Notes: generated from the sequence alone by a model not told the origin. A DNA stretch of 64,000 nt from an uncultured Pseudomonadota bacterium (GCA_900320405.1 OOHM01000001.1:267191-331190), one strand, 5' to 3'; shown: positions 51,719-60,892, counted from the first letter of the stretch. A program made the numbers and translations.

Positions 51719-52744
51719 ATGAAATGGGCAATTTTATTTGTAATTATCGTAGTTTTGTTGGGTTTGTTGGGATATTTATTTATTCCGTGTAACAGATGGG
51801 ACAATGTGTTTCCAAAAAATCCAGATGTTGTCACGCAAAAGGTACATTTTCATAATCGATACGGTATAGAATTGGTTGGTGACTTATATATGCCGAAAAA
51901 CAAGACAGGTGAAAAGATGCCTGCAATTGCGATATCTGGTCCTTTTGGGGCGGTCAAAGAACAATCGTCCGGCCTGTACGCCCAAGAAATGGCATCGCGT
52001 GGGTTTATAACATTGGCGTTTGACCCATCTTTTACCGGGGAAAGTGGCGGTAATGTTCGTTATGTCGCGTCTCCGGATATAAACACCGAAGACTTTTCTG
52101 CGGCGGTGGATTACTTGGCAAATCGTGATGATGTTGATGCCGATAAAATTGGTATAATTGGTATATGTGGTTGGGGTGGTATGGCAATCAACGCGGCCGC
52201 AATGGATACCAGAATCAAGGCCACAGTCGCATCAACTATGTATGATATGACGCGTATTTCTGCCAAGGGTTATTATGACGCTGATGATAATGCCGATGCC
52301 AGATATGCCAACAAGGTTGCAATGAATAATCAAAGAACAATTGATTACAAAAACGGCAAATATGAATTGGCCGGTGGTGTGGTTGACCCGGTGCCGGATG
52401 ATGCACCGCAATTTGTCAAAGATTATTATGCATACTATAAAACACCCCGCGGTTATCATAAACGTTCACTGAATTCAAATGGTGGTTGGAATAAAACCAG
52501 TTCTTTGTCTTTTATCAATATGCCGATTTTGCAATACGCCGATGAAATTCGCAGTCCTGTGTTGGTGGTTCATGGTGAAAAGGCGCACAGTCGGTATTTC
52601 AGCGAGGGCGCATACGCCAAGTTAAAGGGCGATAACAAAGAACTAATGATTATTCCGGGTGCAAACCATATTGATTTATATGACAATATGGAAAAAATAC
52701 CGTTTGATAAAATTGAACAATTTTTCAAAACGCATTTGAAATAA
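51719..52744 (+). CDS. Alpha/beta hydrolase with cysteine at the nucleophile elbow
   Basis: 341 residues from the ATG at 51719 (AAAAGGAG upstream). An N-terminal hydrophobic anchor (residues about 3-22) places it in the periplasm or inner membrane. The fold is that of dienelactone hydrolase-like enzymes: nucleophile elbow GICGWGG (Cys instead of Ser), and the C-terminal 'VLVVHGEKAHSRYF' and 'PGANHIDLY' with the aspartate/histidine positions. First gene of a five-gene operon; the last base of its stop is the first base of the next start. Confidence 0.82.
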   Translation: MKWAILFVIIVVLLGLLGYLFIPCNRWDNVFPKNPDVVTQKVHFHNRYGIELVGDLYMPKNKTGEKMPAIAISGPFGAVKEQSSGLYAQEMASRGFITLAFDPSFTGESGGNVRYVASPDINTEDFSAAVDYLANRDDVDADKIGIIGICGWGGMAINAAAMDTRIKATVASTMYDMTRISAKGYYDADDNADARYANKVAMNNQRTIDYKNGKYELAGGVVDPVPDDAPQFVKDYYAYYKTPRGYHKRSLNSNGGWNKTSSLSFINMPILQYADEIRSPVLVVHGEKAHSRYFSEGAYAKLKGDNKELMIIPGANHIDLYDNMEKIPFDKIEQFFKTHLK

Positions 52745-53088
52745 TGAAACAAAAGGTTATAAACTTTATAAATAAAAATTATAATGTCGCCCCAGAATAT
52801 TTGTGGCGACGTTATCCAACATATTGTGTGTTTCGACATCGGGACAATAATAAATGGTTCGCTTTGGTTGCCAATGTCCCGCGCAGCGTTTTGAAAATAT
52901 CGGGCGATGGGGATATTGATATTATAAATGTCAAAACAGATGATGCAGAATTTTTTCGCGGCGTCAATGGGGTTTTGCCTGCATATCATATGAACAAAAA
53001 TCATTGGGTTACAATATTATTAGACGGCACATTACCAATAAAAAACATTCAAAAACTGATTGAAATATCATACAAATTGACAATGTGA
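52744..53088 (+). CDS. MmcQ/YjbR family protein
   Basis: 114 residues. It has the family pattern: 'YLWRRYPTYCVFRH', 'KWFALVANVPR', a central loop, and 'PAYHMNKNHWVTILLDG' corresponding to the conserved C-terminal half with 'MNKxHW'. YjbR-type proteins have a CyaY-like fold and an unclear role; a DNA-binding function has been proposed. Its ATG overlaps the preceding stop (TAATG). Confidence 0.85.
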   Translation: MKQKVINFINKNYNVAPEYLWRRYPTYCVFRHRDNNKWFALVANVPRSVLKISGDGDIDIINVKTDDAEFFRGVNGVLPAYHMNKNHWVTILLDGTLPIKNIQKLIEISYKLTM

Positions 53089-53161
53089 TTTTCTTGGGGT
53101 TTTTGTTGAATGTCGATTATTCGAATATTACTGTTTTGTCGTTTAAAAAGGAGAAAGGCAG

Positions 53162-53677
53162 ATGAAATCTATTGTTTTATATTTTTCGCGCATTGGACAA
53201 AATTATTCCGGTGGTTCCATTGTTAATTTAACCATTGGAAATACCGCGGTTGTGGCCGAATATATTCGTGATATTGTGGGGGCCGATTTGTTTGAAATTG
53301 ACCCCGTAAATGATTATCCGGTTGATTATTATGAATGTACTGATGTGGCCAAGGACGAATTGCGTGCAAATGCGCGACCGGCCGTTCGTAAAATGCCGGG
53401 CGATTTATTAGAATATGACACGGTGTTTGTTGGTGGGCCGATTTGGTGGGGAACGTACCCAATGCCGATGTTCACGGTTTTGGAAAAAATAGATTGGTCT
53501 GGTAAAACGGTTATGCCTTTTTCTACACATGAGGGTTCTGGTCTGGGTAATGTTGAACGCGATATGAAAAAATTGTGTGTTGGTGCGGATGTAAAGCCTG
53601 GATTGGCAATTTACGGTTCAAATGCGGGCAACGCAAAATTGGATGTTGAAAATTGGATAAAAAATAATCTAAAATAA
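53162..53677 (+). CDS. Flavodoxin (cytoplasmic)
   Basis: 171 residues of the flavodoxin_4 type: 'SIVLYFSRIGQNYSGG' (phosphate-binding loop), 'YDTVFVGGPIWWGTYPMPMFT' (the loop over the isoalloxazine) and 'MPFSTHEGSGLGN'. It binds FMN and probably reduces a quinone or another protein. GGAGAAAG site before the ATG. It has no signal peptide, while the next gene has one. Confidence 0.9.
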   Translation: MKSIVLYFSRIGQNYSGGSIVNLTIGNTAVVAEYIRDIVGADLFEIDPVNDYPVDYYECTDVAKDELRANARPAVRKMPGDLLEYDTVFVGGPIWWGTYPMPMFTVLEKIDWSGKTVMPFSTHEGSGLGNVERDMKKLCVGADVKPGLAIYGSNAGNAKLDVENWIKNNLK

Positions 53678-53699
53678 AACAAACACAATGGAGGGGTTT

Positions 53700-54242
53700 A
53701 TGAAAAAATTATTTATGACAATTGCAATTTGTATGGCGGGTGTGAGTGCCGCAAGTGCAAAAAATTTAACTGTGTATTTTTCGGTTTCTGGGAATACGGA
53801 AAGATTGGCAAATGCGATTTATGAAAATGCCGGGGGCGATATCGTTCGTATTGAACCGGTTGTTGCATACCCTGTTGATGATTATCATAACAAAAGTTTC
53901 ACCGAATTGGCACAAACCGAAAAAAGTGAACAGGCCCGTCCAGAAATCAAAGATATTGATTTGAATCTGGATGAATACGATACAATATTTATTGGGTATC
54001 CAATATGGTGGGGCTCGATGCCGATGGCGGTGTATACTTTTTTTGATAAATATGATTTATCGAACAAAACAATCGCGCCGTTCAATACCCACGAAGGGTC
54101 GGGTGCCGGCGATACGCATGGCGAAATTGCGCGTTTGGAACCAAATGCCAAAATTGCGGCGGGATTGTCTGTATATGGCACCAATACATCAGATGATCAA
54201 ACAGAAACAATCAAATCGTGGTTAGAAAAGATAGAAGATTAA
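53700..54242 (+). CDS. Exported flavodoxin-like protein
   Basis: 180 residues from the ATG at 53700 (GGAGGGG upstream). The N-terminus is a signal peptide (MKKLFMTIAICMAGVSAASA, cleaved after ASA). The rest is a flavodoxin: 'NLTVYFSVSGNTERLA', 'YDTIFIGYPIWWGSMPMA', 'APFNTHEGSGAGD'. An FMN-protein outside the cytoplasm is uncommon; export of such a fold by Sec before cofactor binding would be required. Next to a second exported protein with a DUF362 domain. Confidence 0.85.
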   Translation: MKKLFMTIAICMAGVSAASAKNLTVYFSVSGNTERLANAIYENAGGDIVRIEPVVAYPVDDYHNKSFTELAQTEKSEQARPEIKDIDLNLDEYDTIFIGYPIWWGSMPMAVYTFFDKYDLSNKTIAPFNTHEGSGAGDTHGEIARLEPNAKIAAGLSVYGTNTSDDQTETIKSWLEKIED

Positions 54243-54263
54243 AAACATACATACGGGGGAAAA

Positions 54264-55214
54264 ATGAAAAAAACAATAATTGCTACACTGGGATGCGCCG
54301 CGGCGATTGCCACGGGTGCCGGAATACATTATGCAACCGCATCAAATGATGTGCCGGTTGTATATTTTACGCGGGACATATCGCCAGAGGGCCTTGTGCG
54401 TGCATATAACGCGTTAAATTGGACACCAAAGGGCAAGGTTGGTATTAAAATGAGTACAGGTGAATCTGCAAAAACAAATTACCTGCGCCCAGAATTGATA
54501 AAAGAATTGGTGACCAAATTGGACGGCACAATCGTTGAATGTAATACTGCGTACGGCGGCAATCGCAGTGACAGTGAATCACATTGGGCGGCAATTCGTG
54601 AACGCGGATTTCTGGATGTTGCGCCCGTTGATATTATGGACGAAGAAGGTTCAATGACATTGCCGGTGAAAGATGGGAATATATTGCAAGAAAACTATGT
54701 TGGAACGCATTTTGCCAATTATCCGTCTTATATTGTTCTGTCACATTTCAAGGGGCATCAAATGGCCGGTTTTGGTGGCGCATTGAAAAACATTTCAATC
54801 GGTTTTGCGTCGTCTATGGGTAAAAAATGGATTCACAGTGGCGGTACATCCAAAGAATCTATGTGGGGCGGGGAACAAAACGCGTTCCTAGAGGCAATGG
54901 CGGATGCAGATAAAGCGGTCACAGATTATGTTGGACATGACAATATGGTCTATATCAATGTGTTAAACAGAATCAGTATAGATTGCGATTGTAATGCGAA
55001 CCCTGCGGAACCGGATATTCACGACATTGGAATCTTGGTATCACGTGACCCGGTGGCAATTGACCAGGCAGGTATTGATATGGTGTCTGTTGCAGACGGG
55101 AATCAAAAACTGATGGAACGTATTGCGCAACAAAACGGTCTGCATATATTAGAAGCCGCCGAAAAAATCGGTGTTGGGTCGCGAAAGTATAAATTAGTGG
55201 ATCTTGATGAGTAG
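54264..55214 (+). CDS. Exported DUF362 protein
   Basis: 316 residues, a likely signal peptide (residues about 1-27). The DUF362 body is recognisable from 'KVGIKMSTGESAKTNYLRPELIKEL', 'SYIVLSHFKGHQMAGFGGALKNISIGFAS', and 'CDCNANPAEPDIHDIGILVSRDPVAIDQAG' with two cysteines. Members often carry a 4Fe-4S ferredoxin part that is missing here. As last gene of the operon it may be a redox partner of the exported flavodoxin. Confidence 0.85.
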   Translation: MKKTIIATLGCAAAIATGAGIHYATASNDVPVVYFTRDISPEGLVRAYNALNWTPKGKVGIKMSTGESAKTNYLRPELIKELVTKLDGTIVECNTAYGGNRSDSESHWAAIRERGFLDVAPVDIMDEEGSMTLPVKDGNILQENYVGTHFANYPSYIVLSHFKGHQMAGFGGALKNISIGFASSMGKKWIHSGGTSKESMWGGEQNAFLEAMADADKAVTDYVGHDNMVYINVLNRISIDCDCNANPAEPDIHDIGILVSRDPVAIDQAGIDMVSVADGNQKLMERIAQQNGLHILEAAEKIGVGSRKYKLVDLDE

Positions 55215-55223
55215 TTTTTGGTT

Positions 55224-55252
55224 AAAAATCCGCCGTCCGGCGGATTTTTTAA
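55224..55252. terminator. Bidirectional terminator
   Basis: AAAAATCCGCCgtccGGCGGATTTTTT between the DUF362 gene and ogt. Confidence 0.85.
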
Positions 55253-55743
55253 TCGATACGCACCCCTTCGTGGCGCAATAATGCAATTTTATTTTTGATT
55301 CCACCGTTGTATCCGGTAATTTCACCGTGTGCCCCAATAACACGATGACACGGAATAATGATACATATTGGGTTCCAACCGATTGCACCACCAACCGCCC
55401 GTGCAGAAACCCGTGAAACCCCGATTTTGCGTGAAACCTTATTTGCAATTTCCTTGTATGATATTGTTGTGCCAAATGGAATTTGTTTTATTGCATCGAT
55501 GGTCGCGCGTCTGAATGGTGTTATACCGTTCAATTTGTGCTTTGGTATCCAATTCGGGATGTCGCCACCAAAATACATATCCAACCATTGGCGCGTTTCA
55601 TCCGCTATTGGTGTGTCAAATTGTTCCGGTGTGTCCGTGGGTGCATTTTCTGTGAAGCGCAACCCGACAAGGCAATCACCATCAATACCAACCATTATGT
55701 TGGAAAATCCGGCCGGTGTTTGGTAAATAAAATTTTGAATCAT
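55249..55743 (-). CDS. ogt: Methylated-DNA--protein-cysteine methyltransferase
   Basis: Removes alkyl groups from O6-alkylguanine and O4-alkylthymine in a one-shot reaction. 164 residues from the ATG at 55743; the longer frame overlaps the SDR gene. Active-site PCHRV with flanking IIIPCHRVIGA, the helix-turn-helix-like 'GTTISYKEIANKVSR', and the 'ARAVGGAIGWNPI' segment with the arginine finger. It lies 16 bp after the SDR gene on the same strand. Confidence 0.93.
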   Translation of the reverse strand: MIQNFIYQTPAGFSNIMVGIDGDCLVGLRFTENAPTDTPEQFDTPIADETRQWLDMYFGGDIPNWIPKHKLNGITPFRRATIDAIKQIPFGTTISYKEIANKVSRKIGVSRVSARAVGGAIGWNPICIIIPCHRVIGAHGEITGYNGGIKNKIALLRHEGVRID

Positions 55744-55759
55744 ATTATACAGGCGTTGG

Positions 55760-56551
55760 TTAATGCGGGCGTTTGTTGAACAGGTATGTGAATCGTGCGC
55801 CGACATACCGTCCAATGAAACGTGACATAAATGCGACAATTTTCCACTTTGGTCGCCACAGCGCAATTTTGCGACTGCGTTCACTTGCGCGCAATGCGTG
55901 TGCAACAACACGGCATGGGTCGCATCCGTGTAAAACCTCTGTGCGTTTGCCGTTGCTGGCCACATTTGCAAAATTTGTGCTGACACTGCCGGGGCACATG
56001 GCGCATACAGAAATTCCGCGTTCTTTTAACTCGGCCGCCAATGCGATACTAAACGACAATACATATGATTTTGTCGCGGCGTATACTGCAAAGTTTCCCA
56101 ACGGCAAAAATGCCGCCAAAGACGCCACATTTATAATGCGCCCACCGCGTTGCATATGCGGCAATGCGAACCCGCAAATGCCGGTCAGGGCGGTGCAGTT
56201 CAAATCGACCATCATCATTTCGCGTTTGGGGTCTGTTTCAACAAAGGGGCCATATGTGCCGAACCCTGCATTATTTATAAGTAAATCGATTACAAATTTA
56301 CCTTTTTTATGTTCCGTGTCCAAAATGTCTTTGATATGCCCCGCGCCGTCCGCACCGCACAAATCCGTTGCGAAAGTACGCACGGTAATATTTTTGCCCG
56401 AAAGTGTTTTGGCAAATTCGGATAACTTATCTGCCTCGCGTGCGATAAGCCACATTTCACGATTTTCGATTGATTTTTGGGCATAAATCTGGCGGGCGAA
56501 CTCTGCGCCCATACCCGAACTGGCCCCTGTAATAATGATAATTCTTTTCAT
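55760..56551 (-). CDS. Short-chain dehydrogenase/reductase (SDR)
   Basis: 263 residues from the ATG at 56551. NAD(P)-binding TGASSGMG (about residues 8-15), NNAG (LLINNAGFG), and the catalytic Ser and Tyr-x3-Lys (YAATKSYVLSF). C-terminal residues 'WKIVAFMSRFIGRYVGARF' are hydrophobic/basic and may touch the membrane. Substrate is unknown. Upstream of ogt on the same strand and divergent from rpsA. Confidence 0.88.
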   Translation of the reverse strand: MKRIIIITGASSGMGAEFARQIYAQKSIENREMWLIAREADKLSEFAKTLSGKNITVRTFATDLCGADGAGHIKDILDTEHKKGKFVIDLLINNAGFGTYGPFVETDPKREMMMVDLNCTALTGICGFALPHMQRGGRIINVASLAAFLPLGNFAVYAATKSYVLSFSIALAAELKERGISVCAMCPGSVSTNFANVASNGKRTEVLHGCDPCRVVAHALRASERSRKIALWRPKWKIVAFMSRFIGRYVGARFTYLFNKRPH

Positions 56552-56619
56552 GAGCCTAAGTGTATTACAAAAAGGCTTGATTTTCAACAAAAAAGTCTAT
56601 ATAATGCGTGCTGATTTCG

Positions 56620-56690
56620 TGGGCGGGCGCGGAATCGGTCCGATTAACCCCGCAAGACCTCGCGGTTTTCTGCAAAAAAGTATGGCTGCG
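56620..56690 (+). promoter_or_regulatory. Folded rpsA mRNA leader
   Basis: GCGGG...CCCGC encloses the small palindrome AATCGGTCCGATT; next comes CCGC-aagacctc-GCGG followed by TTTTC. They look like alternative structures that may mediate autoregulation of S1. The frame from a GTG at 56608 reads through it but is unlikely to be translated. Confidence 0.45.
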
Positions 56691-56715
56691 ATGGCAAACT
56701 TTGTATGAATTTATA

Positions 56716-58404
56716 ATGAAAGATTTATCCAAAGATTTATTTAACCCAATTGCCGGCGAAGATTTCGTCAAAATGTTTGATGAAAACTATGGCAAACAAG
56801 AAACACTGCAAGGCTATGCGACCAAAGGCACCGTGAAAGATATTCGTGGTGATTTCGCAATGGTTGATGTTGGCCTTAAATCCGAAGGTCGCGTTCCGTT
56901 AAAGGAATTCGGTGCATCTGTCCCATCGGTTGGTGACATTATCGATGTTTTCGTTGAAAGATACGAATCCCGCGAAGGTACCGCGGTTCTGTCCTATGCC
57001 AAGGCACGCGCCGAAAAGGCATGGAAAGAATTGGAAAAGACCGTTGCCGAAGGCATCGATCCAGAAGGTACGATTATCGATGTTGTTCGTGGTGGTTATA
57101 CCGTCGATATCAATGGCGTATTTGCGTTTATGCCATCGTCCCAGGTTGACCATAAACCGGTTCGCGATGCGAAATCGCTGATTGGGTTGAAAGACAAATT
57201 CCGCGTTTTGAAAATGGATGCATTGCGCACAAACGCAATTGTTTCCCGTCGCGCGATTCAATCTGATACAATCGCCGCCGCCCAGAAAGAAGCGTTAAAG
57301 AACATCGAACTGGGTGCGGTTTTGGAAGGCACGGTTAAAAACATCACCGATTATGGTGTGTTTATTGACCTGGGCGGAATTGATGGTTTGTTGCACGTGA
57401 CAGATTTGTCTTGGAAACGCGTTAACCATCCACGCGAATTGGTTCATGTTGGTGAAAAGATCAAGGTCAAAGTTATTCAATTCGACCCGGAAACACATCG
57501 TATATCCCTGGGGGCAAAACAATTGGAAGAAGACCCGTGGGAAACCGCGTCACGCGCGTTCAATGTTGGCGACACAGTTTCGGGCAAGGTTTCATCCGTC
57601 ACCGATTATGGCGCATTTGTGGATTTGGGCAATAATATCGAAGGTTTGGTCCATATGTCTGAATTGTCTTGGACAAACAAAAATATTCACCCGTCCAAGG
57701 TTCTGCAAAACGGTCAAGAAATCAACGTTGTTGTCTTGGATATTGACCAAGAAAAACGTCGTATTTCGTTGGGTTATAAACAATTGCAACCAAATCCGTG
57801 GAAGCAATTTGCCGAAACCCACAATGTTGGCGATATTATCACCGGGCCGATTAAGAACACAACTGAATTCGGTTTGTTCGTGGCATTGACACCGGAATTG
57901 GATGGTATGGTTCACATTTCTGATTTGTCTTGGAACCGTTTGGACGAAGAAGAATTAAAGAAATTCGTCCGTGGCCAAGAAGTGACTGCGAAAATCTTGG
58001 ACATCAATCCGGAAAAAGAACGTGTCACATTGGGTATCAAACAATTGACGGCGGGTGCGGACAATAACGCGGCATCTATCAAGAAGGGCGCGGTTGTTTC
58101 CGGTACGGTTTCCGAAGTGACACCGGATGAATTGATTTTGGCGTTGCCGAACGAAATCCGCGGAACAATCCGTCGTACAGACCTGTCGCGTGAAAAATCC
58201 GAACAGGATACATCCAAGTTCAAAGTTGGCGACACGGTCGAGGCATCTGTTGTTTCCGTCGAAGGCAACAATGTAAAATTGTCCATCCGTGCACTTCAGG
58301 TCACATTGGAAAAACAGGCGGTCAAAGAATACGCCAACGAAGCCGACAGTGGTTCTGTGTTGGGCGATATCTTGGGCGCCGCCATTGAAAACAGCAAGAA
58401 ATAA
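56716..58404 (+). CDS. rpsA: 30S ribosomal protein S1
   Basis: 562 residues from the ATG at 56716, the start that matches the family (KDLFNPIAGEDFVKMFDENY). Six S1 (OB) domains are seen in order, with characteristic 'VKNITDYGVFIDLGGIDGLLHVTDLSWKR' at about 210 and repeated 'GAFVDLGNNIEGLVHMSELSW'-type strands. S1 recruits structured mRNA to the 30S subunit. Length is normal for alphaproteobacteria. It precedes a strong terminator. Confidence 0.96.
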   Translation: MKDLSKDLFNPIAGEDFVKMFDENYGKQETLQGYATKGTVKDIRGDFAMVDVGLKSEGRVPLKEFGASVPSVGDIIDVFVERYESREGTAVLSYAKARAEKAWKELEKTVAEGIDPEGTIIDVVRGGYTVDINGVFAFMPSSQVDHKPVRDAKSLIGLKDKFRVLKMDALRTNAIVSRRAIQSDTIAAAQKEALKNIELGAVLEGTVKNITDYGVFIDLGGIDGLLHVTDLSWKRVNHPRELVHVGEKIKVKVIQFDPETHRISLGAKQLEEDPWETASRAFNVGDTVSGKVSSVTDYGAFVDLGNNIEGLVHMSELSWTNKNIHPSKVLQNGQEINVVVLDIDQEKRRISLGYKQLQPNPWKQFAETHNVGDIITGPIKNTTEFGLFVALTPELDGMVHISDLSWNRLDEEELKKFVRGQEVTAKILDINPEKERVTLGIKQLTAGADNNAASIKKGAVVSGTVSEVTPDELILALPNEIRGTIRRTDLSREKSEQDTSKFKVGDTVEASVVSVEGNNVKLSIRALQVTLEKQAVKEYANEADSGSVLGDILGAAIENSKK

Positions 58405-58423
58405 TTTCCCGCTGTTTTCAAAA

Positions 58424-58457
58424 CAAAAAAATCCCCGTTGTCGCGGGGATTTTTTTG
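58424..58457 (+). terminator. rpsA terminator
   Basis: ATCCCC-gttgtcgc-GGGGAT flanked by A7 and T7, a strong hairpin right after rpsA. Confidence 0.85.
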
Positions 58458-58493
58458 TGTTATAATTACCGCCGACAAATAAAAGGAATTGTG

Positions 58494-59048
58494 ATGAAGT
58501 CGAAAATGATTCTTATGATGGGTGGCCAAGGCGTAGGCAAGGGCACACATGCGCGCCGCCTTGTTGCACGCGACGGGTACGGTTATGTTGAAACGGGCGC
58601 AATTTTGCGCGGTTTGCCACCGGAATCCATTGTTGCGCAAATAATGGCGCGTGGTGAATTGGTTCCCGATGCAGATTTATTCGAATTGGTTGCAAATGCG
58701 ATTGATGGTGTTGGCGATATAATTTTAGATGGTTTTCCGCGCACATTACCCCAGGCCCAGTGGTTGGTTAAAAACTATGCGGAAAAATTTGATATTCGCG
58801 TTATCTATATGGATGTACCCGAAAGCATAATGCTGGCGCGTATTGAAAAGCGCATTCGTGAAGGTGGCGGCCGCGCAGACGATGCCGATGCCAATGTTGT
58901 CCGTCGCAGACTTGACAGTTTTTGGCGTATAACCATGCCGGCGATTGATTGGCTGCGCACCGCACCGGGCGTAAAATTCGCGGATGTGGATGTGACAGAT
59001 GACAATCCGGATGTAAATTTTGAACGAATTTCACGGGCATTAAACTAA
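58494..59048 (+). CDS. adk: Adenylate kinase-like nucleotide kinase
   Basis: Interconverts ATP + AMP and 2 ADP. 184 residues from the ATG at 58494 (AAAAGGA upstream). P-loop MGGQGVGKGTHA (about 9-20), 'VETGAILRG' in place of the usual SxGDMLR, 'IILDGFPRTLPQAQ', and 'RIREGGGRADDADANVVRRRL', a short LID. The shift from TGDxLR to TGAILR is unusual. It may be a divergent or second adenylate kinase. Confidence 0.85.
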   Translation: MKSKMILMMGGQGVGKGTHARRLVARDGYGYVETGAILRGLPPESIVAQIMARGELVPDADLFELVANAIDGVGDIILDGFPRTLPQAQWLVKNYAEKFDIRVIYMDVPESIMLARIEKRIREGGGRADDADANVVRRRLDSFWRITMPAIDWLRTAPGVKFADVDVTDDNPDVNFERISRALN

Positions 59049-59929
59049 ACAATACGGCGACGCACGAATATAAACAATGCATATCCCACCAACAATGCCA
59101 TAATTATGGCAAATATGACTACGCCCGTGTCTGCGTGTTCTGCAAATGGCAACGCGACATTCATACCGTAATATCCCACGACCAGTGTCGGCAACATTAA
59201 AATAATGTTCCACATGGTGAGTCTGTTAATGTAAGTGTTGGAATCAATGTTAATAACGCTTTCAAATGTTTCCTTGATGGATTTCAGCATTTTTGTATAA
59301 CTGGTCACGACCTCGATACCCTGGGATAATTCGATGCGTGAATCTTCAATCAGTTCTTCACATTCATCGGTTTTCGCAAATCCGCGTACCTTTTCCAATT
59401 TATCCAGCACCGACAGGTTTCCCTTTAACCCCGTCATATACAGCGTATAACTGTTTTCCACGTCCAACAACGCCAACAATTCGCGTTTTCTTATCTGTTG
59501 TTGCAGGTTTTTCTTGGATGCAACCACGCGTTTGTTCAATTCTTTCAAACACCGCAGGTAAGATTCCGCGATATAATAAATAATGTTCAAAATGAATTCT
59601 TCACGCGAAGTTTTTTCGTCTTTTTTTATTTTATCCAACAAATCGCACCGTTTACGGCAAACGGTAATAACCCGATTTGTCGAATAAATTATGGACAGCG
59701 GTTCTGTGTGCCATTGGGTATCGGTTTCGCGATTGACGATGGGAAATCGAACAATTATAACCTTGTAATCATCTTCAACTTCGAACCGTGGCTGTTCGTC
59801 GGGGTCCAAAATATCGGATATAGTATCTTCATCAATTTTGTATTCGTCTTGTAATTTTTGAAAATCTTCGTGGTCGGGGTTTCCAACATTTATCCAAGAA
59901 AAAGTTTTTAATTTTTCTGTATCAAACAT
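59045..59929 (-). CDS. corA: CorA-type magnesium transporter
   Basis: 294 residues from the ATG at 59929 (GGGGGTG upstream). The C-terminus has two membrane helices with the GMN signature in the loop region (YYGMNVALPF), preceded by the long helix of the funnel. The N-terminal domain starts 'FSWINVGNPDHEDFQKL' and has acidic clusters typical of CorA metal-sensing domains. It ends convergently with the adenylate kinase gene (4-bp overlap). Confidence 0.93.
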   Translation of the reverse strand: MFDTEKLKTFSWINVGNPDHEDFQKLQDEYKIDEDTISDILDPDEQPRFEVEDDYKVIIVRFPIVNRETDTQWHTEPLSIIYSTNRVITVCRKRCDLLDKIKKDEKTSREEFILNIIYYIAESYLRCLKELNKRVVASKKNLQQQIRKRELLALLDVENSYTLYMTGLKGNLSVLDKLEKVRGFAKTDECEELIEDSRIELSQGIEVVTSYTKMLKSIKETFESVINIDSNTYINRLTMWNIILMLPTLVVGYYGMNVALPFAEHADTGVVIFAIIMALLVGYALFIFVRRRIV

Positions 59930-60035
59930 TTGCACCCCCTTTGATTAAATCATTGGGGTATTCTAACGCGCGATGGGCAAAAAATCAAATTAAAAAGATT
60001 CACAAAATCGTATAAAATACAAAAAAGGAATAAAA

Positions 60036-60164
60036 ATGGCGCGCACCCCATCGGCATATACGATATCAAATTACCTGTTAAAGGCGGCGGTTATCATATT
60101 GGTTATTATATTTATACTTTGGGCGGTGCGTTCCATGGGGCCACTGATATCATTGGCGTTTTAA
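60036..60164 (+). CDS. 42-residue single-pass membrane peptide
   Basis: A short gene with AAAAAGGA before its ATG: MARTPSAYTISNYLLKAA, then a hydrophobic helix (VIILVIIFILWAV) and a short tail. The basic N-terminus and helix fit a small inner-membrane protein. It lies between corA and the second paired-repeat control region. Function unknown. Confidence 0.55.
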   Translation: MARTPSAYTISNYLLKAAVIILVIIFILWAVRSMGPLISLAF

Positions 60165-60197
60165 TAAAATACGCGCAAATCTTACAGGGTTTTTATT

Positions 60198-60308
60198 GGG
60201 TGGTCGAAATAATCGTACCTTTTTGTCCAGTACTTTTTTTGGAAAATGCGATTCAGTAAAATCAATGACTTACAAAATCAAAGGGGTGGTCAAAATAAAG
60301 GTACCTTT
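60198..60308 (+). promoter_or_regulatory. Paired 25-bp direct repeats upstream of a secreted-protein gene (copy 2)
   Basis: GGGTGGTC-N9-GTACCTTT at 60198-60222 and 60284-60308, again 86 bp apart, before the ATG at 60356. Most bases between and after the repeats, up to the start codon, match the region at 16683, so the two genes carry the same control cassette. Confidence 0.65.
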
Positions 60309-60355
60309 AATGCCATAATATATGTGTATAAAACAAGCAAGAAAAGGAAGGGAAT

Positions 60356-60892
60356 ATGAGGATTTCAATTCTTACCATTGGTGCATTTGCATCAATATTA
60401 ACAATTAATTCAGTTTTGGCGGATACAACATCAACCGTTACATCGCGGGGATATGTTGATGCGGCGGTCGCAACCAAACAAAATAAAATCGATGCAACCG
60501 GCGCAAACTTTACAAACGGCAGTGTTGTTGAAACAACTGGAACCGATGGTGTTGTCACACAACGCGGTATTTTTAACCCAGAAACAGATTTTGATTTTCA
60601 AAATAATATGATTACAGCCGGACACGAAGGTGATTTGGTGACAGCGGATATTTATTCGGTTGTTGGTGAGATTTATAACAATATGCCGCAAACGGTTACA
60701 ACAAACAGGGTTTGTACTGAATGGGTTGCGAATGCGGCGCATACAGATGCAAATTGTTTGTTATGGAATTTGGTGGATCAAACCGTTTATGGAGCTTGTA
60801 CTGCTGACAGTGATTGCCCTAGGTCACTCAACAATTGTAGCGTTTTCAGTTGCTTAAATTCAAGATGCGTCCTTATACCACAAGGTTGTTAA
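60356..60892 (+). CDS. Exported protein with YVD motif, paralogue of the gene at 16839
   Basis: 178 residues. Signal peptide (cleaved after SVLA), then VTSRGYVDAAVATKQNKID, 'RGIFNPETDFDFQNN', 'AHTDANCLLWNLVDQTVYGA' and a cysteine-rich tail. The similarity to the 16839 product is highest at the signal peptide, motif and these two blocks, while the linkers differ. Function unknown, probably periplasmic or surface. Confidence 0.7.
   Translation: MRISILTIGAFASILTINSVLADTTSTVTSRGYVDAAVATKQNKIDATGANFTNGSVVETTGTDGVVTQRGIFNPETDFDFQNNMITAGHEGDLVTADIYSVVGEIYNNMPQTVTTNRVCTEWVANAAHTDANCLLWNLVDQTVYGACTADSDCPRSLNNCSVFSCLNSRCVLIPQGC

Noticed and set aside
56608-56715. 36-codon N-terminal extension of S1 from a GTG
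   Set aside because: The family start is at 56716, and the extension region is a folded leader.
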